A stretch of DNA of 64,000 nucleotides from Cydia pomonella. Lineage: Eukaryota; Arthropoda; Insecta; Lepidoptera; Tortricidae. Shown piece by piece: positions 10,664-22,400 of this stretch; position 1 is the first letter of the stretch, and the number at the start of each line of letters is the position of its first letter. The notes under the pieces are model-generated. The model was not told where the DNA came from. It saw nothing but the letters and a program-made list of their open reading frames with translations, and ran no database searches. The DNA is taken from assembly GCF_033807575.1 (NCBI RefSeq), contig NC_084704.1, forward strand, positions 9,695,056-9,759,055. Direction: 5' to 3'. The position numbers and the translations under genes are program-made.

Positions 10664-12755
10664 TCTCATGATGGAGTCAGGAGTTGGTCACCAGAACTCC
10701 TAATGTACTAATTATAATCCCATCGTGTTTGGGCTCAAAAGATTTGCCCTGACGAACACCATCGATCTAGATGAGGTCCAGGGTCTCATGATGGAGTCAG
10801 GAGTTGGTCACTAGAACTCCTAATCTACTCATTATAATTCCATCGTGTTTGGGCTCAACAGAGTTGCCCTGACGAGCACCTTCAATCTAGATGAGGTCCA
10901 GGGTCTCATGATGGAGTCAGGAGCTGGTCACCAGAACTCCTAATCTACTCATCATAACTCCATCGTGTTTGGGTTCAATAGAGTTGCCCTGACGAGCACC
11001 ATCAATCTAGATGAGGTCCAGGGTCTCATGATGGAGTCAGGAGCTGGTCACCAGAACTCCTAATCTACTCATCATAACTCCATCGTGTTTGGGCTCAATA
11101 GATTTGCCCTGATGAACACCATCGATCTAGATGAGGCCCAGGGTCTCATGATGGAGTCAGGAGTTGGTCACCAGAACTCCTAAACTACTCATCATAACTC
11201 CATCGTGTTTGGGCTCAATAGAGTTGCCCTGACGAGCACCTTCAATCTAGATGAGGTCCAGGGTCTCATGATGGAGTCAGGAGCTGGTCACCAGAACTCC
11301 TAATCTACTCATCATAACTCCATCGTGTTTGGGTTCAATAGAGTTTCCCTGACGAGCACCATCAATCTAGATGAGGTCCAGGGTCTCATGATGGAGTCAG
11401 GAGCTGGTCACCAGAACTCCTAATCTACTCATTATAATTCCAACGTGTTTGGGCTCAAAAGATTTGCACTGATGAGCACCATCGATCTAGATGAGGTCCA
11501 GGATCTCATGATGGAGTCAGGAGTTGGTCACCAGTACTCCTACTCTACTCATCATAACTCCATCGTGTTTGGGCTCAATAGAGTTGCCCTGACGAGCACC
11601 TTCAATCTAGATGAGGTCCAGGGTCTCATGATGGAGTCAGGAGCTGGTCACCAGAACTCCTAATCTACTCATCATAACTCCATCGTGTTTGGGTTCAATA
11701 GAGTTGCCCTGACGAGCACCATCAATCTAGATGAGGTCCAGGGTCTCATGATGGAGTCAGGAGCTGGTCACCAGAACTCCTAATCTACTCATCATAACTC
11801 CATCGTGTTTGGGCTCAATAGATTTGCCCTGATGAACACCATCGATCTAGATGAGGCCCAGGGTCTCATGATGGAGTCAGGAGTTGGTCACCAGAACTCC
11901 TAATCTACTCATCATAACCTCATCGTGTTCGGGCTCAATAGATTTGCCCTGACGAGCATCATCAATCTAGATAAAGTCCAGGGTTTCATGATGGAGTCAG
12001 GAGTTGGTCACTAGAACTCCTAATCTACTCATTATAATTCCAACGTGTTTGGGCTCAAAAGATTTGCCCTGATGAGCACCATCGATCTAGATGAGGTCCA
12101 GGGTCTCATGATGGAGTCAGGAGTTGGTCACCAGAACTCCTAATCTACTCATCATAACTCCATCGTGTTTGGGCTCAATAGATTTGCCCTGATGAACACC
12201 ATCGATCTAGATGAGGTCCAGGGTCTCATGATGGAGTCAGGAGTTGGTCACCAGAACTCCTAAACTACTCATCATAACCTCATCGTGTTTGGGCTCAATA
12301 GATTTGCCCTGACGAGCATCATCAATCTAGATAAAGTCCAGGGTCTCATGATGGAGTCAGGAGTTGGTCACTAGAACTCCTAATCTACTCATTATAATTC
12401 CAACGTGTTTGGGCTCAAAAGATTTGCCCTGACGAGCACCATCGATCTAGATGAGGTCCAGGGTCTCATGATGGAGTCAGGAGTTGGTCACCAGAACTCC
12501 TAATCTACTCATCATAACTCCATCGTGTTTGGGCTCAATAGAGTTGCCCTGACGAACACCATCAATCTAGATCAGGTCCAGGGTCTCATGATGGACTCAG
12601 GAGTTGATCACCAGAACTCCTAGTCTATTCATCATAACTCCATCGTGTTTGGGCTCAAAAGATTTGCCCTGACGAGTACCATCGATCTAGATTAAGTCGA
12701 GGGTCTAATGATGGACTCAGTAGTTGGTCACCAGAACTCCTAATCTATTCATCAT
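10664..12755 (+). repeat. 120-bp tandem repeats, forward arm
   Basis: Successive units start every 120 bases, for example at each ggtctcatgatggagtcagg. Variants differ at fixed positions (tttgccctgatgaacacc against gttgccctgacgagcacc; gaggtcca against gaggccca). The variant types recur in blocks, so a higher-order arrangement exists. Most units carry the stop codon in tcctaatctact. One pair of units at 11445-11663 lacks it in the inner unit and gives a fortuitous 72-codon frame. Confidence 0.9.
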
Positions 12756-12756
12756 A

Positions 12757-14200
12757 ATGGTAATTTGATGGTGCTTGTCGGAGTAAATCTATTGAGCCCA
12801 AACACAATGGAGTTATGATAAATAGATTACGAGGTCTGGTGACCAACTCCCGACTCTATCATGAGACCCTGGACTTCATCTAGATAGATGGTACTCGTCA
12901 GGGCAAATCTTTTGAGCCCAAACACGATGGCATTATAATGAGTAGATTAGGAGTTCTAGTGACCAACTCCTGACTCCATCATGAGACCCTAAACATCATC
13001 TAGATTGATGGTGCTCGTGAGGGCAAATCTATTGAGCCCAAACACGATGGAGTTATGATGAGTAGATTAGGAATTATGGTGACCAACTCCTGACTCCATC
13101 ATGAGACCCTGGACTTCATCTAGATCGATGGTACTCGTCAGGGCAAATCTTTTGAGCCCAAACACGATGGAATTATAATGAGTAGATTAGGAGTTCTAGT
13201 GACCAACTTCTGACTCCATCATGAGACCCTGAACATCATCTAGATTGATGGTGCTCGTGAGGGCAAATCTATTGAGCCCAAACACGATGGAGTTATGATG
13301 AGTAGATTAGGAATTATGGTGACCAACTCCTGACTCCATCATGAGACCCTGGACTTCATCTAGATCGATGATACTCGTCAGGGCAAATCTTATGAGCCCA
13401 AACACGATGGAATTATAATGAGTAGATTAGGAGTTCTGGTGACCAACTCCTGACTCCATCATGAGACCCTGGACTTCATCTAGATCGATGGTACTCGTCA
13501 GGGCAAATCTTTTGAGCCCAAACACGATGGAATTATAATGAGTAGATTAGGAGTTCTAGTGACCAACTCCTGACTCCATCATGAGACCCTGAACATCATC
13601 TAGATTGATGGTGCTCGTGAGGGCAAATCTATTGAGCCCAAACACGATGGAGTTATGATGAGTAGATTAGGAATTATGGTGACCAACTCCTGACTCCATC
13701 ATGAGACCCTGGACTTCATTTAGATCGATGGTACTCGTCAGGGCAAATCTTTTGAGCCCAAACACGATGGAATTATAATGAGTAGATTAGGAGTTCTGGT
13801 GACCAACTCCTGACTCCATCATGAGACCCTGGACTTCATTTAGATCGATGGTACTCGTCAGGGCAAATCTATTGAGCTCGAATACGATGGAATTATAATG
13901 AGTAGATTAGGAGTTCTAGTGACCTACTCCTGACTCCATCATGAGACCCTGGACTTCATCTAGATTGATGGTGCTCATCAGGGTAAATCTATTGAGCCCA
14001 AACTCGATGGAGTTATGATGAGTAAATTAGGAGTTCTGGGGAGTTCTGGTGACCAACTCCTGACTCCGTCATGAGACCCTGGACCTCATCTAGATCGATG
14101 GTGTTCGTCAGGGCAAATCTTTTGAGCCCAAGCACGATGGAATTATAATGAGTAGATTAGGAGTTCTGGTGACCAACTCCTGACTCCATCATAAGAACCT
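12757..14200 (-). repeat. 120-bp tandem repeats, reverse arm
   Basis: The same unit reads in reverse complement, recognisable by gtgaccaactcctgactcca every 120 bases. Two subtypes largely alternate: one with gatggtactcgtcagggcaa and ttttgagccc, the other with gatggtgctcgtgagggcaa and attatggtga. This gives a 240-bp dimer pattern. One unit near 14040 has a short ggggagttctggt duplication. Confidence 0.9.
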
Positions 14201-14273
14201 GGATGGACTTCATTCGGGTCAAAAATAATAATACAAACCCTAACGTGATTTCAAATAACACTGAAACTCTATA

Positions 14274-14815
14274 GCACTAATGTGCGCAAACGATTGGCAT
14301 CTTGACTAGGCAGCATGGGTGCGTAGCCACCATGCCAATCGATACGACAACGAAACACTATCTGTCTCTCTCTCGTACTAATATGCACAAATGATTGGCA
14401 TCTTGGCTGGGCAGCATGGGTGCGTAGCCAACATGCCAAACGTTTACGATACGACAAGGAAACACTATCTGTCTCTCTATCGCACTAATATGCGCAATTG
14501 ATTGGCTTCTTGGCTAGGTATCATGGGTGTGTAGCCAACATGCCAAACGTTTACGATACGACAAGGAAACACTATCTGTCTCTCTATCGCACTAATATGC
14601 GCAATCGATTGGCTTCTTGGCTAGGTATCATGGGTGTGTAGCCAACATGCCAATCGTTTACGATACGACAACGAAACACTACTCTCTCTCTATCGCACTA
14701 ATATACGCAAACGATTGGTATTTTGGCTAGGCACTAAGCAAGTGTGTGGCCAACATGCCAATCGTTTACGATACGACAACGAAACACTATCTGTCTCTCT
14801 ATCGCACTAATATAC
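14274..14815. repeat. 107-bp minisatellite, five copies
   Basis: Units begin gcactaatatgcgcaa (or gtactaatatgcacaa) at about 14274, 14375, 14482, 14589, 14695 and 14804, giving spacings of 101, 107, 107, 106 and 109. Each contains attggcatcttgg, aacatgccaa, acgatacgac and tctgtctctctatc. The ends of each unit can pair with each other. It starts 20 bases after the foldback element. The short - strand frame at 14269-14457 is a by-product. Confidence 0.85.
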
Positions 14816-15244
14816 TTTATTTATACCTGCAGTCATTTACTAACTTCTTCATTTTCCATTGGTGTGAAAGAGACAGAATAAAGAGCAAGGGTTATAGTAC
14901 ACTCTGTAGTCTGTACACTTAGTAGTAGTGTACATAAAAAAAAAACTACTGCGCATATACAATAAAATAAAGAGTGCCCATATGATATCATATGACACTA
15001 AAATTAATGTTGCTTGAAATTATATTGAAAACTATCAAGATTATTCTAGTCTGCATTGAAACGCGCGTCGCGTTGCCGGCGCTCGCGTACCGAGCGCCAA
15101 CGCCATCTATCGAGCGTTATTTCGTGAAATCGGAGAACGCTCCAAGGATTAAGGGCTCTTAAAAAACATTCCCTTTTGATATTTAGATAAACGTCGGTAC
15201 AGAGAAAAGTAATTGCTTAGAAATATGTAATTTAATAACTTATA

Positions 15245-15416
15245 TCTGGAAAACCGAGCAAACATACAAAAACTCAAAAATGCGCGTTTTCCCAAAGATA
15301 AGACCTAGATCGATTTTTCGCCCCCGAAAACCCCCATATAGCAAATTTCATCGAAATCGTTAGAGCCGTTTCCGGTATCCCCAATATATACAAGAATTGC
15401 TCGTTAAAAGGTATAA
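15245..15416 (+). repeat. R1-family dispersed repeat
   Basis: Contains the family words gcgcgttttcccaaagataa, ccccatatagcaaatttcat, gaaatcgttagagccgtttc and the end motif caagaattgctcgttaaaag. Same family as 286-920 and 34213-34350. Non-coding. Confidence 0.65.
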
Positions 15417-15485
15417 GTTAAACTCTATTTTCTATAACGTCTTATCTTTTTCACATTATCAAGATATAAACTGCAACATAAATAA

Positions 15486-15525
15486 AATAAATAAATTTCT
15501 TATGCAAATAAGAAATTTATTTATT
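15486..15525. repeat. Perfect 17-bp hairpin
   Basis: The arms aataaataaatttctta and taagaaatttatttatt are separated by six bases (tgcaaa). The pairing is exact. No coding context. Confidence 0.8.
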
Positions 15526-15529
15526 GACA

Positions 15530-18500
15530 GTTCATTCAAGCAAATAATACCAATAACAAGATCTGAACTAAGAATAAAAACTTAACTAAAACAAAAATAT
15601 AACTAACTTATAAAATAAAACCACTAAAGCTAAACTAAATATACTTAAATAAAAGTATTTGTATGACGTATATTTGAATGTGTACTATGTTATCATGGGA
15701 TTCATGAGATAGGATAGATGTAGATGAGCGTTACGTAGTCATGTCCGGTAATTCCTAAAATGGCCGAAAACCTGAGGTGCTGGAATTATAATGTGTGATT
15801 TCTTTAATTATAAATCCGACATCCTACACATCAATACAATGTAAGCATACGAAACACGTATTAGTTACTCAAAACTTGTGCATTCGTTCGTGTATATCAG
15901 GAGTTTGTGATACCAGACCAGTAACAAAATCACTAGGCGACTAGATATTTGCCTGCAAATTCCCAACCAGATGCTAGTTTGGCTCCCGTCGATTCTCGCA
16001 GATAATAGAATCTCATCTCCAACCGACCCCCGCCAGGACACTCGCCGGGGAGAAGTCAGCTATGCACTATCTACCATCGGAGTTAAATAGGTCGTTATTA
16101 TTCTAACGTGAATCTCGTTTGTGTATCCGATCCAAGTAGATAGGGCAATACAGTAGTAAAAATAATTGTCAGTACCTTGACTGTACTTGATGGTGTGCTG
16201 TATACAGGAATAAATGTTAGATATTATGCTATGATTATTGCTTGCCGTTTAGAAGTAATTATTTAATAAAATAAAATATGTCGTTTCAACACAATGGTGT
16301 GTAAGAATGTGAAGTGAATGACACAAAATGTTAAAAATACACGTCTTGTACTCTCTCAAGTTATAAGCGTCGATTAAAAATTGTTTTTAAGACTATAATA
16401 GAATGAAATTAAACTTAGAAAAGAATGCCAAATCATAATAACGGTCTAATTGTGTCCTTTTATTATGAGTGCTACAGACGTATTCTGATTTTAATAACAG
16501 GTTAAGAATTAGCAAAGTGACGTAACTTATATATCAGTGTCAAAAGTAACGTGACTTATTATTTAAATCAGAATACGCCTGCTGGTATCCTACGATGGAT
16601 ATCTACAAAGTGTATCAAACTGAATCTAATTACTCTTAATGCAATGCAGCTCCCTCTAATATAGTCAGCATCACACATAGCGGATCACACTACGTGCCAA
16701 AAGTATCTATCATTATCTAAGAGCTTAAGAAAAAGAGATAAGTCCCTATATTATGTAGACCAATTAGAATGTAATAGATACTTTAGAACGTGAAATGTGG
16801 GAAGAGGTTTATCTCTAATTGGAAAAGTATACCTACTTTCTCGTAGGGAATCAAGGTGCTGATTGTTATACTTGTGTTACTGTAGCAATAATGCACGCAA
16901 CCTGTATGCTAATACATCTCCATAATTGTTTATTTATATTTATACAGTCACATACGTTATGACAAGCATTTTAAATTTCTAATAGTTTCTAATTGTCTAC
17001 AAAGAGACTTTTTTTGAATGAGTGCAATAACAAGCATTTTGGATTTCTAATAGTTTCTATGCATGCGCAATATTTAAAAAAATATTGATCATTATAATGA
17101 AATACTTCACAGAAACAGTTAACAGAGTTCTCTTTTGGAAATTAAAGAATCATTAAAATGTAACTACCTACATACTTCGATACAAAAAACTTCAAAATCA
17201 AAGAAAAGGGCGGTACCCTAATGTTCAAGGAAAAAGTATGAAACGAAATTTTGCTAAAGAAACAAAAGTTAAACCGTGCCCAATTGAAAGAATCTTATTC
17301 GCTTAGATTCATTCTTTGACCTACTTTTCATAGAAATCCTCCTTAACAAACCGAGAGCACGAAAACATTCGAGTCATAAAATTCCCTCCCTGAATCAAAA
17401 ATTACTTCCTCCGCTACTTAAATTGACTGTAGTATTCATTGGTTGAAGCTGACGCAATCAATGAGACATTTCGTACGACGTGTAGCGTCAATCAATAACT
17501 GATCAACTATTTAATACGCCCCCATATAGAGGCTATTATCTGTACAAATATCCGTTGTACGGCCCGTCAGAAGTAATGACCCCGGTCATTAACGTAGCCT
17601 AATTTCGTACGACCACACCGTAACCAACAGCCTAGATATAACTTAGAATTTGACTTGATTTTATATAAATGATCATTAATATATTTCGGTATTTAAATTA
17701 TAACAATAAATACCTGTCAGTAGGTATAACATTGATACAATACATTCGGAGGCTCTCATGAAGAAATGTGTATCTGTTTGCTTATTTGCGAGATAGCTGA
17801 AGACTATTTATCGGTCGTTAGTGTAAGGTTTACCGAGTCCCCAAATAGAGTAATGATCTAATAAAACATGTCAAGTGAAGCGTACCATACGAAAATATAC
17901 TGTCAATAATTAAATATTTAACCTACGATCAAATAAGGTAATTTCACCTGCGATTCCTGACAGACCCTTCCTCCTGCCGTCAAATGACGATACCTATATA
18001 TTCATGGATAAACTATTCATATAACCTATTTGTAATCTTAGTACGATATCTAGGTAATGAATACATTACAGATGGAGATGGCTGACAGGTATTCCGATAA
18101 TTCAAGAGTGGCCCGATCGATTCCTACCGTTGCCCTGTGATATTAAGAGAATAACATTATAAAGGCGGGATCCCTAATTTCCATCGAGTCAAACATCTTA
18201 GAACTTAAAACAGAATTGAGATTTGAAATATATCAAAGTATTTAAGAAAGGTAGTTTTTTCTACTAAATAACGCTACCTATGGTATCTTGGGATACTGTC
18301 TTAGGTAGTACTTTTAGAACCTACTTCAAAAAGTACAAAATATAGTCCACAAAAGAGGGAGCATCAAACCATTCACGACATTCTACGAGTGACAATTCTA
18401 CTGAAATGTTCGCAAATTGCTAAGCTCGATTGCACTAGTTGGCCAGCCGCGGCCAAAATAGACACTTTGCGAAGGAACAAACGGAACTCGAAGTTGGAAA

Positions 18501-18837
18501 CGGGATAAATTTACTGCAAGCCTAAGGCATCTTGAAAGATCTTAATGGAAGCCTGATCGATCAGGTTCATGTATTCGCAGTTACCGCGATACGCGATTAA
18601 ATACATTTAAAATCAGGTTAGTTAGTATTATAATATATATTATTATTATTTTAGATACCTACCTAAAACTAGACACAGTCATTGACGTAAGCATAAGAAT
18701 GTATAAAATTATCTTTTATCAATTTTATATTCCAATTACGCAATAACACTGAAACCCCGCGTTCAAATAATCGTGAGTGAAAGGTACAAAAGATGGATAT
18801 TTATTGATAACGTTTGTCATCATCATCAAGTATAATT
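15530..18837. other. Intergenic upstream of the Ly6 gene
   Basis: No coding exon is recognised. Much of it looks like unique AT-rich sequence, apart from a MITE-like palindrome at 16468-16588. As the 5' flank of the Ly6 gene it may contain regulatory sequence, but no specific site can be named. Confidence 0.4.
16468..16588. mobile_element. MITE-like palindrome
   Basis: Ends are inverted: gacgtattctgattttaat on the left and ttaaatcagaatacgcctg on the right. The interior carries two related words, gtgacgtaactta and taacgtgactta. About 120 bp, non-coding. Confidence 0.5.
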
Positions 18838-18960
18838 TGTTATGTCAACTGTCCGCGGGCTACGGCCGCTACGGCTACGTCACGGCCGCTACGCGCGGCC
18901 TACGCGCGCGGCTCGAGGTATGCAGTCGCGCGGAGACGTCGTCAGCGTACGCGACACTGT
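18838..18960 (+). promoter_or_regulatory. CpG-rich block, candidate promoter or 5' exon
   Basis: About 110 bases are strongly G+C and CpG rich in AT-rich surroundings, with repeated ggccgctacg and gcgcggcctacgcgcg words. It ends ctcgaggtatgc, which could be a splice donor after ctcgag. It lies about 400 bases upstream of the Ly6 start codon on the same strand. A 5' untranslated exon or promoter of that gene is the simplest reading, but no transcript evidence is available and it could be a repeat. Confidence 0.25.
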
Positions 18961-19349
18961 GATATATCGCTATTTTAGTGCCCAAGGTACGTAAAAATGT
19001 TGCGAGAGCAACTTTAACAACTTGATATTCAGTACCAAAAAAATTTAGGAACTTATTTTTTATATGGTTTTCTTAAACTAATTTTTATTCGGCTCCGTTA
19101 CAACTTGATTCGGATATATGTAAAAATCCTACAAAATCAGAGATATTTAATTGGATGAAGTTTAATGAGATTGTATTCAGATAGCTGACAATATGCCGAA
19201 CCACAAATCAGTTAAGCTCAAAGTTAATATTATTTGAAACCTCAACGCGGTTACCGTGGAATGCTTACGGGCTTCTAATTCCGTTTTATTTTCGTATGTT
19301 AGTGGCGCGCTGGAACTGCGAAGGCCGTAAATAATAAAGTTTGGCTCAG

Positions 19350-19413
19350 ATGGCAGCAACGAGGCTGTGGACGACGGGGTTTCTGCTCCACGCTGCCTTC
19401 ATTTTGCTAAGTG
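19350..19413 (+). CDS. Ly6 gene coding exon 1 (signal peptide)
   Basis: The ATG in ctcagatggc opens 21 codons plus one base, and the exon ends at the donor g|gtgagt. The encoded peptide is a basic N-terminus, a hydrophobic core (FLLHAAFILL) and a small residue pair (SG), a normal signal peptide. No upstream ATG in frame looks better. The exon is too short to stand out as an open frame; it was found by matching its phase to exon 2. Confidence 0.75.
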
Positions 19414-22400
19414 GTGAGTTTGTACACTTTGTACTTGTCCTTTTGCAGATTATAATGGTCACTTCATGGCCACTTACAGATTTTAGCGTGGATTCTACCT
19501 ATATATAAACAGACACTTCCAGAACATATCTTCCTGCCTACCAGTTTTTTTCAACGATAATATAAAAATCGATTCATTTTTAGGCTTAGATGCATGAAAT
19601 TTGAAATTTAAAAATAAACATGAAATATTTAAATATATGCACTTTTTGCGTAAAAACGGAGAATTCTCGAAAATGAGGTTCGAGACTTTTTTATCCTCAT
19701 AAAACTTCCCTTCTTTGATTTCATCGCATTCACTAAAGGCAAGAATCGCTCCTACACAACTCTTAAAAAACAAAAGATAGGAAGATAGGAAGAAGGAATA
19801 CCTGATAGGTACAATAAATTGTGTAAATATATTTTCCATTATAGCAATATTTAGGGAGGAAAATGGGGACTACGAGTACGTCTCTATGGAGATGCGGTCG
19901 TCCACTTTCCTCTCAATGGGTAATTTAATACTTACCTATATACGTAAGGCAGGGCCTAACCTATGATTTTTATGTTACTTTACCTATGAGTTAAATTAAT
20001 ATTATTTTTACGAAGTTTTTACGTAGTCATTTTACCGCGTGGTTTTAAAGCTGGTCAGTGATCCATGGGATTTAACGTTAGAGGCCAGTCGGCTAGATAA
20101 AGTTTTTTTCTAACCTGTACTTTTACCACGAGTTACTAGTAGACAGTGTAAAAACTGGCATACACGCTAACGTATACGCTGAGATATACGCCAACTTACT
20201 TTCTATGCATTGCGCTCGCTTTGACATATTAGTAACTGGACTGGCCGCGTAGCCGACGTGCCGATAACGCTCCGTAGCGTAGTCGTCTCTCTCTATCACT
20301 CTTCCATATTAGTGCGAAAGTGACCGTTACGTTTCGTTCGCTACGGAGCGTTAACGATCGGCACCTTGGGTATGCGGGCAGGCCTTTAGTCACAGATTTC
20401 ACAGTCGGCGACTAAATGTCAGTTTTAATAAAACCATTTTTGATGTCAATTAATCCCATTTTTATATAGGGTCAAAAGCTTTATGGATGCCAACTTAGAT
20501 TACAATAGATACTGGTAAATATAATTATAAATACATACATTTATGTATGGAAAAATCTAAAATTCTTCACGTGCACTTTTTATGCCAAATATTTTATTAG
20601 GTCGGAGGATCATACACAGCAAAAGCATACAATATTTTGTTTTTCTGTAATTGTCCGAGCGAAAGCGAAGGTCTCTGATTCAGCTTGGTCAAAAATTAAT
20701 TAGTGTGTAAAATTTGGTGAGCAGATTTGATAGTTATATGTCATATTCCTTCCACTCGTTTAGAACGTAACAACAACTTATTTCATACTCAGGAGACATA
20801 CTTGAATAAAACTATACTATACTTGTGTTGTCACACATACACGTGTTTACAAAGATGGTTGAGTCCTCAGAATAATAACTAATTGAGTCAAAATAAGTTC
20901 GATATTTGAAGACTTTTCCAAATTGGCCTCTCTTCCCAAATCAGTTAAACGATTATGGGAACGTTAGCTATCCACAATACGTTATCCATTCTTAATGCAA
21001 ACAACGTCTGACGTAAATTGAATGTTTAATACATGTGCACTGAATTTCCTTTAGAAAAGCCCACATGCCACGGCCAAGAATATTTACTGCATATACAATT
21101 CATATAACACAGCAAGGCATTAACAAGTCATGGCGACCTTCACCGCACGTGTCCCACCTCCCAGCGAAAGTGTCCAGCTCCGTTAAAAACTTGTGAATTT
21201 TAAATTACGTTTGGAGCTGTATTCGCAGCTTGTCAAGTAATAATGATATGAATAATTGGAACGGAATTCAGGTTTATAAAAGTTTGTTGTCGATTTGACA
21301 TAGTGACATACGTTTATTTTATAGTGTCTGAGAACATGTGTACATAGAATAATATCATGTTATGGATTGCCAATGTTAAGTTATTTTACTAACGAACACA
21401 CTTGCTTATCAATCAACCCCACTTTTTAAAATTTAACATTACCTAATCATCTAATCATCCTTATATATTTACTTAGATGTTTTCCATTTAATTGGATCAT
21501 ATGTCTCAGTCTGTTACCGGCAAGTGGGCTTTTTTTAAAGAAGGGGAAAGTAACATAGCTCTCTAACTTAATCATGACCTTAATTTAGTTAATAGACTAA
21601 AATTCAAACTTTATTAACTTTCTAACAAAATTTTAATTGCCAGCAATGTACAGCCAGCACAGTAAATTGACAAGTAAGTGCCAATGACAGTCCTTCATAC
21701 TTTGTTTATTGAATTACGACGTCTATTTCAAGAGTTAGCGATACCAGTATTACTACCCTTAAGATAACTACGGCCAATTAAAGGCACTTGTCTCATTGAT
21801 AAACATTTTATTACCAACTAAATGAAACTTAAATACAAACCCCACACCTTTTTCTTTTCCTTTTTTTGTAAAAACAAACTGCAGTAATGAGTCTTATTAA
21901 CAAATCCCTGGGGAGTCATTTTTGCACCTTTAAAAAAGGGATGTTTTCTTAGTCTCTGTAGTCTTGTGCACAGTTTTGTTACTAGTACCAAGCAATACGA
22001 GTACTTGACGTTGGTACCTGTCTGAAGTGCTCGAGAATCCTTTTTAGGGTTCCGTAGCCAAATGGCAAAAAACGGAACCCTTATAGATTCGTTATGTCCG
22101 TCTATAAGATCTATACTGTTCAAACTTGGTAAGTAGATGTATTCTATGAACCGCATTAAGATTTATACACAAAAATAGAAAAAAAAACAATAAATTTTGG
22201 GGGTTCCCCATACTTAGAACTGAAACTCAAAAAAACTTTTTTCATCAAACCCATACGTGTGAGGTATCTATGGATAGGTCTTCAAAAATGATATTGAGGT
22301 TTCTAATATCATTTTTTTCTAAACTGAATGGTTTGCGCGAGAGACACTTCCAAAGTGGTAAAATGTGTCCCCCCCCCCCCCCCCCGTAACTTTTAAAATA

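Larger units (their letters stand above)
10610..14254. mobile_element. Large foldback structure built of 120-bp repeats
   Basis: The outer about 55 bases at each end are inverted copies: ttgaaattacgttagggttt on the left and, on the other strand, ttgaaatcacgttagggttt on the right. Both continue through attattatttttgacccg and an atgaagtcca word. Between them lie about 17 copies of a 120-bp unit in one orientation (to about 12755), then about 12 copies in reverse orientation. The whole could form a giant snap-back. This layout recalls Drosophila foldback elements, but no transposase and no clear target-site duplication were seen. Flanking S-family and minisatellite repeats lie immediately outside. 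Confidence 0.85.

Noticed and set aside
10664..14200. Regular repeats as a CRISPR-like array
   Set aside because: Units abut with no unique spacers, are 120 bp long, invert midway, and the genome is clearly eukaryotic.
19495..19839. 114-codon - strand frame as a gene
   Set aside because: Phe/Lys-rich translation of AT-rich DNA inside Ly6 intron 1, with no family resemblance.
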